NCBI RefSeq assembly: GCF_030209755.1
Contig: NZ_JARVRH010000008.1
Coordinates: 86,986 to 150,985, forward strand
Direction of reading: 5' to 3'
Length of the DNA stretch: 64,000 nt
DNA from: Arthrobacter sp. efr-133-TYG-118
GTDB lineage: Bacteria; Actinomycetota; Actinomycetes; Actinomycetales; Micrococcaceae
Each line of letters starts with the position of its first letter. Positions within the stretch are counted from its first letter, which is position 1. Shown here in pieces: positions 8,567 to 16,858 of the stretch. The position numbers and the translations under genes are program-made. The notes beneath the pieces were generated by a model. The model was not told where the DNA came from and did not search any database. It saw nothing but the letters and a program-made list of their open reading frames with translations.

Positions 8567-9585
8567 TTTTCCTGCCCCTTGGTGGTCTTGGGTGTGGCCG
8601 AGGCGACTGCGTTGGCTCCCAGGAAACGAACGAAGATGAACGCAACCAGGAAGATGATGAGGAAGGTGATGGTGGACAAAGCCGCTGCTGAGTTGAATCC
8701 CTGACGGATCTGGTCAACCACAAGGATGGACAACGTTGTTGTGCCGTTCGAGCCCTGGGTCATGATGGCCGGGAGGTCATACATGCGCAGGGCGTCAAGG
8801 ACACGGAACAGGACAGCCACCATGAGTGCGGGCTTCACCAGCGGCAAGGTGATCTGGGTGAAACGCTGCCATGCCGAGGCACCGTCGACCTTGGCGGCTT
8901 CGTACACTTCTGCCGGAATGATCTGCAGGCCAGCCAGAATCAGCAAGGCCATGAACGGCGTCGTCTTCCAAACGTCTGAAATGATGATCGCCCAACGGGC
9001 CGGCCACTCGCTGCCTGTCCACAGGATTGCCGTGCCAAAGAGCTTGTTGGCGATTCCGTCGAAAGCGAAGATGAAGAACCACAGCTTCGCGGTCACGGCG
9101 GTTGGAATGGCCCACGGAACCAGGACAGCAGCACGAAGGGCACTGCGACCGCGGAAAGTCCGGGCCATGATGACGGCCATCCAGAACCCGAGGACGGTCT
9201 CCAGGACTACGGTGACAACAGTGAAGAAGAACGTCGTTCCAACGGCGCTCCAGAATTGGGCGCCAAGAGTGCCAGGTGCACAGGCTGCAGAGCCGCACTG
9301 CTGGGCCAACCAGTGGACAAAGTTATCGAAGCCGGCAGGTCCGCCCTGGACGAAGACCTTGGTGACCGGATCCAGACCCTGGTCCTTCTGGAACGCCATG
9401 ATAATCGCGTTGACCACCGGGTACACAATGACCACGGCAAGCAATACCAAGGCGGGGGAAATCAACCAGAACGCCCACCGGCCTTGAGACGTGGCCGCCC
9501 GGTCCTGTCCTACTTCTTTTTGAACTTTTTTGGTTTTGGGGCTTGGTGTCTCTGGCGCCCGCTTAGGCTGCGCAAGGGTGGACAT
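8563..9585 (-). CDS. Sugar ABC transporter permease, MalF type
   Basis: 340 aa. A lysine-rich cytoplasmic N-terminus (residues 1-30) precedes six to seven membrane helices. The EAA motif is VYEAAKVDGASAWQRFTQIT, close to LPLVKPALMVAVLFRVLDALR, as in CUT1 permeases for di- and oligosaccharides. A periplasmic loop with two cysteines (QQCGSAACAPG, near residue 95) could form a disulphide. It follows the binding-protein gene by 87 bp and overlaps the next permease by 4 bp. Confidence 0.93.
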   Translation of the reverse strand: MSTLAQPKRAPETPSPKTKKVQKEVGQDRAATSQGRWAFWLISPALVLLAVVIVYPVVNAIIMAFQKDQGLDPVTKVFVQGGPAGFDNFVHWLAQQCGSAACAPGTLGAQFWSAVGTTFFFTVVTVVLETVLGFWMAVIMARTFRGRSALRAAVLVPWAIPTAVTAKLWFFIFAFDGIANKLFGTAILWTGSEWPARWAIIISDVWKTTPFMALLILAGLQIIPAEVYEAAKVDGASAWQRFTQITLPLVKPALMVAVLFRVLDALRMYDLPAIMTQGSNGTTTLSILVVDQIRQGFNSAAALSTITFLIIFLVAFIFVRFLGANAVASATPKTTKGQEK

Positions 9586-9672
9586 TTCCCCTCCTTCCGG
9601 AAATTGATAGCGTGCCCCTCGGGCGACCGTGCGCTTGAAGCGCCAGCCGCCCGAGGTTCACTGGAGGTGTCG

Positions 9673-10953
9673 CTATTGGCTGGCCGAGTTGATGGCCGTG
9701 TCCATATCCGTCATTGCCTGATCGACGGACTTGTCACCCTTGATGGCGGCGTAGGCATTGTCCTGGATGGCCTTGGTGACTGCCGGGTAGAACGGCGTGA
9801 CCGGGCGCGGCACGGCATTCGAGATCGAGGTCTTCAGCACCGGAAGGTACGGCAGCTGCTTGACCAGGGTCGGATCGTCGTACAAGGAAGTGAGCACCGG
9901 GGCGAGCGAGCCCTGCGTAGCGTAGAACTTTTCAGTCTCTTCACTGGTCATGAAGGTCAGGAAGTCCTTGGCCGTGGCCTTGTGCGCCGAGTAGACGCTG
10001 ACGGCAAGGTTGTGGCCACCAAGGGAAGAGGCGCCGGGGCCGCTCTTGCCCGGGAGCGGAGCCATGCCGAAGGTGTCCTTCACCTTGGACGAGCCGTCCG
10101 TCTTGGCGAGGTTGTACACGTAAGGCCAGTTGCGGAGGAAGAGAAGCTTGCCGTCTTCGAAGGACTGACGGCCCTGTTCTTCCTGGTAGGTCACGCCCTG
10201 CGTGGGGATGTTTCCGCTCTTGTAGGCCGCGACCAGATTGTTGAGGCCGGCCTTGGCCGCCGCGGAGGTCACGGTGGACTTGCCGTCGTCTCCCACGATC
10301 GTGCCGCCTGCCGAGTTGATGGCTTCAGCCGCATTCACGGTGAGGCCTTCATACTTGGCGAACTGTCCTGCGTAGCAGTCGATGCCGTTCTGCTTCGCGA
10401 TGGAGCACATGCTCATCATCTCGTCCCAGGTCTTGGGCGGGGTGGGCACCAAGTCCTTGCGGTAGTAGAGAATGCCGCCGTCGGAGGTCTGGGGTGCCGC
10501 GAAGAGCGTGTTGTTGTACGTTGCCGTCTTGACCGTGGCGGGCAGCATCTTGGAGGTATCAATGCTCATCTTGTCCGTGAGGGGCTGCAACCAACCCTTC
10601 GCGGCAAACTCAGCGGTCCAGATGACGTCCACGTCAACGACGTCGTAATTGACGTTCTTGGCCTGGAAGTTCTGGACCAAATCGTCATGCTGCTGGTCCG
10701 CCTGGTCGGACTGTTCCTTGAAGGTGACCTTCTGGTCCGGGTGCGCCGCATTCCACTTATCGACTAGCGGGCGGACAACGTTGCTGTTGTCTTTGCCCTG
10801 GACATAGGTGATTGGACCCCGTCCGTCGAGGTTCGCTGCGGCATCTCCGCCGCTTGAGGCCGTGCTGCCGCCACCGCCGCCACCACAGGCGGACAGGGAC
10901 ATGGCTAGCACGCCGGCGACAGCAGCCGGCAAAAGGTACTTGCGTGTGTTCAT
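9673..10953 (-). CDS. Sugar ABC transporter substrate-binding lipoprotein
   Basis: 426 aa. The signal peptide ends in the lipobox LSAC at about residue 23, followed by a glycine-rich linker. The rest is an SBP_bac_1 domain (PITYVQGKDNSNVVRPLVDKWNAA, DVVDVDVIWTAEFAAKGWL, PQTSDGGILYYRKDLV). The family captures malto-oligosaccharides, trehalose, sucrose or alpha-glucosides outside the membrane. Start has AGGAG (10960-10964). It is the first gene of the operon and divergent from a GH13 alpha-glucosidase, which fits an alpha-glucoside ligand. Confidence 0.93.
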   Translation of the reverse strand: MNTRKYLLPAAVAGVLAMSLSACGGGGGGSTASSGGDAAANLDGRGPITYVQGKDNSNVVRPLVDKWNAAHPDQKVTFKEQSDQADQQHDDLVQNFQAKNVNYDVVDVDVIWTAEFAAKGWLQPLTDKMSIDTSKMLPATVKTATYNNTLFAAPQTSDGGILYYRKDLVPTPPKTWDEMMSMCSIAKQNGIDCYAGQFAKYEGLTVNAAEAINSAGGTIVGDDGKSTVTSAAAKAGLNNLVAAYKSGNIPTQGVTYQEEQGRQSFEDGKLLFLRNWPYVYNLAKTDGSSKVKDTFGMAPLPGKSGPGASSLGGHNLAVSVYSAHKATAKDFLTFMTSEETEKFYATQGSLAPVLTSLYDDPTLVKQLPYLPVLKTSISNAVPRPVTPFYPAVTKAIQDNAYAAIKGDKSVDQAMTDMDTAINSASQ

Positions 10954-11042
10954 GCTGGGAACTCCTCAGTGAGTGGACCAGGTCTTTTTCCGCAGTGCGG
11001 TTGATGTGGTGAGCCTCACATTAGTAAGCTTCCGGGTAGTAA

Positions 11043-11056
11043 TGCAAGCGTTTACA
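11043..11056. promoter_or_regulatory. Candidate LacI-family operator in the divergent alpha-glucoside promoter region
   Basis: TGCAAGCGTTTACA has five of seven base pairs symmetric around a central CG, the hallmark of LacI/GalR operators (AANCGNTT core). It lies 27 nt before the GTG start of the GH13 gene and 89 nt from the binding-protein start, so one site could control both directions. The likely ligand is the LacI regulator encoded at 6244-7302. Confidence 0.6.
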
Positions 11057-11083
11057 CAAAAATATGTCATCGAGAGGAATCCA

Positions 11084-12943
11084 GTGCCGCACTCCCCGAT
11101 CCCAACCCCCGGTTCCAGCAATTCCGCGTGGTGGGCAAGCGCCGTCGTCTACCAGATTTATCCCCGCTCGTTCGCCGATGCCAACGGCGATGGGATGGGC
11201 GACCTTGCCGGGGTCACCGCGAAACTGCCCTATCTGCAAACGCTGGGGGTGGATGCCGTGTGGCTCTCCCCGTTCTACAAGTCGCCGCAGGCTGATGCTG
11301 GATATGACGTAGCGGACTACCGGGCCGTGGATCCCCTCTTCGGCACATTGGATGACTTCGACGCCATGCTGGAGAAGGCCCACAGCCTGGGTATCAAGGT
11401 CATCGTCGACCTCGTGCCCAACCACACCTCGGACGAGCACGCCTGGTTCCGCGAAGCCCTCGCCGCCGCCCCCGGCTCCCCCGAACGCGAGCGCTACATG
11501 TTCCACCGGGGCAAAGACTCCAAACCGGGCTCCGGGGACGGGGCCTTGGCCCCGAACAACTGGAAATCCATCTTCGGCGGCCCCGCGTGGACGCGCCTAA
11601 CGAACGACGACGGCACTCCCGGCGAGTGGTACCTGCACCTTTTCGATACGAAGCAGCCGGATCTCAACTGGGAGAACCCCGAAGTCCACGAAGAGATGCG
11701 TTCGGTACTGCGCTTCTGGCTGGACCGCGGAGTTGACGGCTTCCGCGTGGATGTTGCCCACGGCCTGGTCAAAGAACCCGGCTTGCCGGACTGGGAAGGC
11801 GCTGCCGCCATGGTCGAAGGTGGTTTATCCGCGCCGGGCGCCCACAGCGAAGCCGTCGAACCGCACACCGCACACCCTCACGTCGCTTCCGGAGCCGAGC
11901 CCGCTGCGGCGGCCGTAGCGACCGCCGTCGAACACAAGGTCAAGCCGCCGCTGGACCCGCCCTCGCCCTTCTTCGACCAGGACGGCGTCCACGAGATCTA
12001 CCGCGAATGGCACCGAGTCCTCGCCGAGTACGACGGCGACCGCATGCTGGTTGCCGAGGCCTGGGTCGAGCCTGCTGAGAGGTTGGCCCGGTACGTACGC
12101 AAGGATGAAATGCAACAGGCCTTCAACTTCGATTTCCTCCTGGCAGGCTGGGACGCGGAGCGCATGGCGGAGGCAATAGAATCTTCGCTGGACGCGGCGG
12201 GATCCGTCGAGGCGCCCTCCACCTGGGTCTTGAGCAACCACGACACCGTCCGGCACCCCAGCCGCTTCGGGCTGGCAGATCCCACCACCTTCCCCAAGGG
12301 CATCTCGGCGGAAGACGAACAGCCCGACGCCGCCCTGGGCCTCGCGCGGGCACGGGCAGCTTCCATGGTGTCTTTCTCCCTGCCGGGGTCGGCCTATTTG
12401 TACCAGGGTGAGGAACTCGGCCTTCCGGAGCACACGTCCCTGCTTGCCGAGGCGCGCCAGGACCCCTCGTTCTTCCGGACCAAGGGCGTGGAGCGCGGCC
12501 GCGATGGGTGCCGCGTACCGTTGCCCTGGAAATCCAAAGAGCCCGGCTTCGGATTCTCGGAAGCGGCATCGCCTGGTACGGGCGGCGCCGGTGCCGCTGG
12601 CAAAGCGCCCGCGGCGCCCTGGCTGCCCCAGCCCGAAGCGTTCGGCGAACTGGCTGCGGACGTCCAAGCCGGCGTCGGGGGCTCCACCCTGGAGCTGTAC
12701 CGCTCGGTCCTGGCATTCCGCCGGTCCCATCTCCTGGGCTCGGGCACGTTCCAGTGGGCTGGGGAGCACGATCCCGCCAACGGAGTCCTTGCCTTCCACA
12801 ACCGGGACGTGCTGGTGGTGGTCAACATGGGAAATACTGCCCTCCCCGTACCTGCCGGGTTCCGGGTGGAACTCTCCAGCGACGGCGGCTCGGGCGGGGC
12901 TTCGATTGTCCCGGACAGCGGGGCGTACCTCGTGGCGAAGTAG
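11084..12943 (+). CDS. GH13 alpha-glucosidase
   Basis: 619 aa from GTG 11084, preceded by AGAGGA; the longer open frame upstream would run through the operator. The GH13 (beta/alpha)8 domain shows VVYQIYPRSF, VDLVPNHTS, nucleophile Asp223 in GFRVDVAH, acid/base Glu325 in VAEAW and SNHDTVRH. It hydrolyses terminal alpha-glucosidic bonds (maltose, sucrose, trehalulose type) in the cytoplasm; no signal peptide. An Ala/Pro/His-rich insert of about 60 residues (near 240-295) between these motifs and a Gly/Ala-rich one near 500 are not part of the usual catalytic core. Divergent from the sugar importer that likely feeds it. Confidence 0.92.
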   Translation: MPHSPIPTPGSSNSAWWASAVVYQIYPRSFADANGDGMGDLAGVTAKLPYLQTLGVDAVWLSPFYKSPQADAGYDVADYRAVDPLFGTLDDFDAMLEKAHSLGIKVIVDLVPNHTSDEHAWFREALAAAPGSPERERYMFHRGKDSKPGSGDGALAPNNWKSIFGGPAWTRLTNDDGTPGEWYLHLFDTKQPDLNWENPEVHEEMRSVLRFWLDRGVDGFRVDVAHGLVKEPGLPDWEGAAAMVEGGLSAPGAHSEAVEPHTAHPHVASGAEPAAAAVATAVEHKVKPPLDPPSPFFDQDGVHEIYREWHRVLAEYDGDRMLVAEAWVEPAERLARYVRKDEMQQAFNFDFLLAGWDAERMAEAIESSLDAAGSVEAPSTWVLSNHDTVRHPSRFGLADPTTFPKGISAEDEQPDAALGLARARAASMVSFSLPGSAYLYQGEELGLPEHTSLLAEARQDPSFFRTKGVERGRDGCRVPLPWKSKEPGFGFSEAASPGTGGAGAAGKAPAAPWLPQPEAFGELAADVQAGVGGSTLELYRSVLAFRRSHLLGSGTFQWAGEHDPANGVLAFHNRDVLVVVNMGNTALPVPAGFRVELSSDGGSGGASIVPDSGAYLVAK

Positions 12944-12973
12944 GGGCTTCCCTTCCCGACCTTCTTTGGCACG

Positions 12974-13018
12974 GAACCGGGGCCGACACGCAGCAAGTTG
13001 TGCGTGTCGGCCCCGTTC
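12974..13018. terminator. Bidirectional intrinsic terminator
   Basis: A perfect 14-bp stem (GGGGCCGACACGCA at 12979-12992 with its complement at 13001-13014) around an 8-nt loop, extended by weak GAAC/GTTC pairing. It sits 30 bp after the GH13 stop and 45 bp after the end of the convergent small LEA-like gene, so it can stop transcription from both sides. Confidence 0.8.
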
Positions 13019-13062
13019 TGTAGCCAAAAAGGGTCAGGAAAGGCGCCGTGACCGCGTGGAAC

Positions 13063-13368
13063 CTACTTGCCGCCCTTGAAGAAACCGGCGATCTTGGAGC
13101 CGAGGCCCTTGGCGTTCTCGGCCACGTCGCCCGCGATTTCCTTGGCTTTCTCTGCGACGTCACCCGAGAGGTCCTTGGCTTTCTCAGCCACGTCACCCGA
13201 GAGGAACTCCTTGACGTGCTCCGCGGCGTCGCCAGCGAATTCTTTCGCGTTACCGACCGCCTCGCCGGCAAATTCCTTGACGTGCTCCGCGGCGTCGCCT
13301 GCGACGTGCTTGGCCTGTTCAGCCGCGGCTTCGGCGGTTTGCTTGATGTTGTTGACTTCTTCGCTCAT
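13063..13368 (-). CDS. Small LEA-like amphipathic repeat protein
   Basis: 101 aa from the ATG of MSEEVNN, preceded by AAGGAG; a further in-frame upstream ATG has no such site. Almost the whole protein is an 11-residue repeat (AEHVKEFAGEA, AEHVKEFLSGDV, AEKAKDLSGDV, AEKAKEIAGDV, AENAKGLGSKI), predicting a long amphipathic helix, and it ends in a basic AGFFKGGK. This is the pattern of LEA group 3/YtxH-like desiccation and stress proteins; binding to membranes or protein surfaces on drying is inferred. Alone on its strand, next to the Asp23 stress operon. Confidence 0.8.
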   Translation of the reverse strand: MSEEVNNIKQTAEAAAEQAKHVAGDAAEHVKEFAGEAVGNAKEFAGDAAEHVKEFLSGDVAEKAKDLSGDVAEKAKEIAGDVAENAKGLGSKIAGFFKGGK

Positions 13369-13565
13369 GGTTTTCTCCTTGTTCCTGGTCCAAGTGTTTT
13401 GGTCCATCGGCTTGACGCGGACCCAAGGTCCGGTGCCGGCCGGGCAAGCCCAACCAAAGGGAAGAGTTCCCCCTACCCTTCAAACTATGGCCCCGCGGTC
13501 AGCTCTGCAACGCAAAACGCCCGGGAGGTAACTTAGCCATCCGGCTAACAGGGGTTGGCGTCAGT

Positions 13566-14177
13566 TCAACGAACGCGCTCGGCCTTGCTGAACCGGGTCC
13601 GCGCGCCGGCCCCGATATGAATCAAGACGGGAGTCCTGCGCCCCACCACCACGTCCAGCGCCTCCACCAGCCGGGAGACGTCCGCGGCCAGCAGGTGCGG
13701 GGAAACGCCTTGACGGGGCTGGACCCTGACCCGGAGCCCGGGACGACCGTTGACTTCGTAGGTTGCCACCGTTACGCCCGCGAGATCGGTACGTTCCGCG
13801 AGGGCCGCCTTGAGCGCCTGCTCGGCAAGGCTCCCGCCGATGTTGACGTCGCCAGGGGTCCGGGCGTCGTCATACACCGACACGATGAGGTTGACGCGGC
13901 CTTTGCCCTGCTGCGACACCCACGACACCATGAGCACGATCAGCACAACCAGCACCGCTGCTGCGGCAACCCAGAGCCAGCTTTCTTCCCGACCTGGAAT
14001 GCGGGTCTGCTCAGAGAGGTATTTCGCGTGTTCCCAGAGCCCGGCAGACCACCCTTGCCACCAACTTCCCACGGCGGGAACGGTGGCGAGCAGCATCAGG
14101 AGAATGCCGATGGCCAGCAGCTTCAGGCCAAGGATGCCGATCAGGATGCGGTTGAGGACGTGCGGCGTGCCGTTCAT
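13566..14177 (-). CDS. Alkaline-shock membrane-anchor (AmaP-like) protein
   Basis: 203 aa with two membrane helices, residues 9-34 (ILIGILGLKLLAIGILLMLL) and about 68-88 (WLWVAAAAVLVVLIVLMVSWV), and a cytoplasmic domain resembling AmaP, which in Firmicutes anchors Asp23 to the membrane. The last gene of a five-gene operon in which every start overlaps the previous stop. It ends with a basic tail (RTRFSKAERVR). Confidence 0.75.
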   Translation of the reverse strand: MNGTPHVLNRILIGILGLKLLAIGILLMLLATVPAVGSWWQGWSAGLWEHAKYLSEQTRIPGREESWLWVAAAAVLVVLIVLMVSWVSQQGKGRVNLIVSVYDDARTPGDVNIGGSLAEQALKAALAERTDLAGVTVATYEVNGRPGLRVRVQPRQGVSPHLLAADVSRLVEALDVVVGRRTPVLIHIGAGARTRFSKAERVR

Positions 14178-14893
14178 GCCCCGATCACCCCGGAAATAGC
14201 GACATTGACCCGGACTGAAGGCATGGGCGAAGGGGCCATCCTTTGAAGTTCGTCCTCGACGGCGGCGAGGATCCGTTCCTCGTGCAAGGGCACACCCGAG
14301 GTGGGCCGGACGTTGACCAAAACCAGCCTTTGCGAGACCACCACCATGACTTGCTCCTGGGTGACGTTCGCTGCGGTCCGGGCAGCCCTGGCAAGTGCCG
14401 AAGCGATGACCTCGTCGTCCACGACTACTCCGGCCCGGGGATCCTCAAGCAAGTGCCGGGACTTCCGGCCGGGCAGGACCGCGTTCAAGAAGAAGATCAG
14501 GCCCACCATAGCCACGACGCCGCCGAGTGCACCGAGCAGCAAGGGCGAAATACCTCCAGGCAGGGCCGTCAGCCGTTCGGCAGCTGTTTGCGGATCGATG
14601 AGCCACGGTGGTTGGCCAATGGCGCGCAAAGCGGATTCGAGGAGGGCGTAGACACAGGCCGCAATCACAAGGGCTGCGGCCAGCCCGGCCATTCCGGCGC
14701 GCGAGGACCGGGTCTCACGCTTGAGGATGCGCTGGAGTCCGACGTCGATCGGGTCGCCGGCGTCGGAGGTCCCTGGTGTCTGGACGCCGGGGGTGTCGCC
14801 TGCCTGGACACCAGGGGCGTCGCCGTCGGGCGTATGGGAGTGCGCAGTGTCCGGGTGGCTGCGCCGGGCGTGCGGGGTCTGGGCGTGGCTCAT
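14174..14893 (-). CDS. DUF6286-type membrane protein of the Asp23 operon
   Basis: 239 aa. A His/Pro/Gly-rich N-terminus of about 55 residues contains the small repeat DAPGVQAGDTPGVQTPGT, and the encoding DNA is visibly repetitive near 14765-14825. Two membrane helices follow (residues 67-88 and about 118-138), then a cytoplasmic alpha/beta domain (ARTAANVTQEQVMVVVSQRL, LVNVRPTSGVPL) of the kind found in actinobacterial Asp23 clusters. Starts and stops overlap its neighbours by 4 bp. Envelope-stress role is inferred from context. Confidence 0.72.
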   Translation of the reverse strand: MSHAQTPHARRSHPDTAHSHTPDGDAPGVQAGDTPGVQTPGTSDAGDPIDVGLQRILKRETRSSRAGMAGLAAALVIAACVYALLESALRAIGQPPWLIDPQTAAERLTALPGGISPLLLGALGGVVAMVGLIFFLNAVLPGRKSRHLLEDPRAGVVVDDEVIASALARAARTAANVTQEQVMVVVSQRLVLVNVRPTSGVPLHEERILAAVEDELQRMAPSPMPSVRVNVAISGVIGA

Positions 14894-15273
14894 TGGACGC
14901 GAGCTCCTTCGCTGATCCGTGCACCGCTGATCCGGATATCCACCCGGCTCAAGGTAGAACCGCTGAGCTGGGTGACACGCTCAAGGATGGCCGTCTTGGC
15001 AGCTACGGCCCGGTCCCAAACCGTCCCGCCGTATCCCTCTACCCGCAGCGGGTCTCTGAGGACTTCCGTCAGCGAGGGCACACGGATCGGGGCGGCAATC
15101 GAGAGTGCCAGGAGACCGTCGTCGTCCGACCATTCGGCGCGAACATCCTGTGCCGAGACACCGAGCGCTTCCGCGGCGGCCGCCTGGGCCAAAGTGGTGA
15201 GGGCCTGGGTGCTGATTCGGTTGTGGCCAGCCAGTGAGACGGCCGGCTGCACAGCCTCAGCCGTGGAACTCAT
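14890..15273 (-). CDS. Short Asp23-like protein
   Basis: 127 aa, soluble. It has the Asp23/Gls24 layout of a helix (STQALTTLAQAAAAEALGV), a beta segment (GLLALSIAAPIRV) and a helix-strand end (WDRAVAAKTAILERVTQL, RVDIRISGARI), but is more diverged than the copy at 15458-15931. It probably forms hetero-oligomers with that copy. Third gene of the operon; 4-bp overlaps on both sides. Confidence 0.7.
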   Translation of the reverse strand: MSSTAEAVQPAVSLAGHNRISTQALTTLAQAAAAEALGVSAQDVRAEWSDDDGLLALSIAAPIRVPSLTEVLRDPLRVEGYGGTVWDRAVAAKTAILERVTQLSGSTLSRVDIRISGARISEGARVQ

Positions 15274-15461
15274 GACGATGAACGGCGGCCGGTGAGGGCA
15301 TCCAGCACGCTGCGCAGGTCAAGCTTTCCGTCCGCGGCGCGGCCCAGAAGTGCACCGATGCCCATGAAGAGAAGGGCGATGATGAAACCCCACAGCCCGA
15401 ATTGGAAGGCCATGAACGCCACGAAGGCGCCGATCCCGATACCGACAACGGTCAAGTTCAC
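15270..15461 (-). CDS. Small DUF2273-like membrane protein
   Basis: 63 aa with a single hydrophobic hairpin (residues 4-42: VVGIGIGAFVAFMAFQFGLW, GFIIALLFMGIGALLG) and a charged tail (RAADGKLDLRSVLDALTGRR). It sits directly after an Asp23 gene, as DUF2273 proteins do in Firmicutes, and is bound to both neighbours by ATGA overlaps. Likely a membrane partner of the Asp23 complex. Confidence 0.75.
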   Translation of the reverse strand: MNLTVVGIGIGAFVAFMAFQFGLWGFIIALLFMGIGALLGRAADGKLDLRSVLDALTGRRSSS

Positions 15462-15931
15462 TGGAGTGGCTCCCTTTCCGATAATGCGCCTTTTGTTCCG
15501 GCTTTGATGGGCGGAGCAACGTAGACGTCGTTGATCTCAACGTTGACCTCGATGACTTCCAGCCCCACCAACGATTCGACCGCCCGATAGACGGCCGCAC
15601 GGACCTGGTTGGCGACATCATGCAAAGGGTATCCATAGACAGCCACAAGATTGAGGTCCACGGCCACTTGGGTTTCTCCGACCTCGGCCCGGACACCCGC
15701 AGCATGGTCCTGGCTGCCGACGGCATCGCGGATGGCTCCGAGGGCGCGCGAGGGGGCCGATCCCAGGGAATAGACACCAGGAACAGCCCTGGCGGCAATG
15801 CCTGCAACCTTGGCGACAGCGGAATCAGAGATCACTGTGCGGCCACTTCCTGCCACCGTTTGCCGGTCTTCGGATACCGGAGCCCCAACGGCTTCCGGTT
15901 CAGGCGCGGTGTAGCTTTCCTGCTGGTCCAT
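15458..15931 (-). CDS. Asp23/Gls24-family envelope stress protein
   Basis: 157 aa. After a ~30-residue flexible N-terminus the full Asp23 domain is present: VISDSAVAKVAGIAARAVPG, then VAVDLNLVAVYGYPLHDVAN, then LVGLEVIEVNVEINDVYV. In staphylococci Asp23 is a membrane-tethered alkaline-shock protein linked to cell-envelope homeostasis. First gene of the five-gene operon; a GGGGAGGG ribosome site is followed closely by the ATG, and TAGGGT (15958-15963, minus strand) may be the -10 box. Confidence 0.88.
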   Translation of the reverse strand: MDQQESYTAPEPEAVGAPVSEDRQTVAGSGRTVISDSAVAKVAGIAARAVPGVYSLGSAPSRALGAIRDAVGSQDHAAGVRAEVGETQVAVDLNLVAVYGYPLHDVANQVRAAVYRAVESLVGLEVIEVNVEINDVYVAPPIKAGTKGALSEREPLQ

Positions 15932-16201
15932 TTAGCCCTCCCCTTCTCTTGAGTACCACCCTAGCGCTTGGCCAAGACAAGGCGGAGACAAGCCGGCCGA
16001 CGCTGTCGGATTCTGCTGGATCATTCCGGGCCGCGCAGCTTGCCGACCGCGTGATTCGAGGGGGCCGGGGTTTGTCCATTCGAATGATTGAGCAGAATCG
16101 CTCGCGTACGCACGACAATAGCGCGCGTGCACGGAAAATGTTCGCCTTTTAGGCACAAACCGAATAACCCCGGGCTTTTCCCCTGCAGATTAAAAGAAGA
16201 A
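15932..16201. other. Intergenic region between the Asp23 operon and the tRNA terminator
   Basis: About 270 bp that hold the presumed minus-strand promoter of the Asp23 operon near its left end. The right end carries the A-rich stretch read as the T-tract of the tRNA terminator. Short open frames here have no ribosome site and look spurious. I see no RNA gene or repeat. Confidence 0.5.
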
Positions 16202-16229
16202 AAGCGCCAGTTCCGAAGAACTGACGCTT
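16190..16229 (-). terminator. Terminator of the tRNA-Glu/Asp/Phe operon
   Basis: Stem AAGCGCCAGTTC (16202-16213) and GAACTGACGCTT (16218-16229) with one mismatch around a CGAA loop, followed on the minus strand by a TTTTCTTCTTTT tract. It starts 6 bp past the tRNA-Phe 3' end. Confidence 0.88.
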
Positions 16230-16234
16230 CCCAG

Positions 16235-16310
16235 TGGTGGCTCCGACCGGCGTCGATCCGGTGACCTTTCGATTTTCAGTCGAACGCTCTACCAACTGAG
16301 CTACAGAGCC
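16235..16310 (-). tRNA. tRNA-Phe (GAA)
   Basis: 76 nt including an encoded CCA. The cloverleaf is complete: GGCTCTG acceptor, GCTC D stem, anticodon loop CTGAAAA with GAA, and TCGA T loop. It is the last of three tRNAs on the minus strand. The encoded CCA differs from its two neighbours. Confidence 0.95.
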
Positions 16311-16360
16311 TTAGGTGACAATGTCACCATGATTGCCGGAATTTCTTCCGGCAATCAGAG

Positions 16361-16434
16361 CGACCCTGACGGGACTTGAACCCGCGACCTCCGCCGTGAC
16401 AGGGCGGCGCGCTAACCAACTGCGCTACAGGGCC
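16361..16434 (-). tRNA. tRNA-Asp (GTC)
   Basis: 74 nt without CCA. Acceptor GGCCCTG pairs with CAGGGTC (one G-T pair), anticodon loop CTGTCAC gives GTC, T loop TTCAAGT, discriminator G. Middle gene of the Glu-Asp-Phe tRNA group; the spacers to the neighbours are 50 and 100 bp. Confidence 0.95.
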
Positions 16435-16534
16435 TTGCTTGCAGTATCTCTACTACGATTGCGGTATCTCTACCGCCTTTTTCAAGGCTTCCAGCTTACC
16501 AGACTTTTCAGTCCGGCTTGACCAGTTCCTTGCG

Positions 16535-16607
16535 TACCCCCAACGGGATTCGAACCCGTGCCGCCGCCGTGAAAGGGCGGTGTCCTAGGCCGCTAGACGA
16601 TGGGGGC
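16535..16607 (-). tRNA. tRNA-Glu (TTC)
   Basis: 73 nt without CCA. Acceptor GCCCCCA pairs with TGGGGGT, anticodon loop CTTTCAC gives TTC, discriminator A. First gene of the minus-strand tRNA group; its promoter should lie in 16608-16750. Confidence 0.95.
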
Positions 16608-16858
16608 CTGGAACAATCCGAATTTGCGGCGGCCAACAACGCTATGCGTTTACCGCTTCTCGCTCGTCCGAACTGGACTCTAAAACTTTAGAGCATAGTC
16701 GGGGATATTCCCAAATCGCGCGCTGCGGAACGGAAACGAGGCTCAAAGCAGGAACGCAAACCGACCTCAAATCCGCCGCGTCAGAGTTGGCGGTTTCTTG
16801 TTGAAAGACGTCCGAATTCCGCCAGTCCGTCCAGCCCGTTGCGGGCTAGATTGGCATC

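Noticed and set aside
16679..16694. Small hairpin CTCTAAA-ACT-TTTAGAG-like sequence upstream of the tRNA-Glu gene
   Set aside because: Too short and AT-rich to assign; it may be part of the tRNA promoter region but no clear boxes fit.
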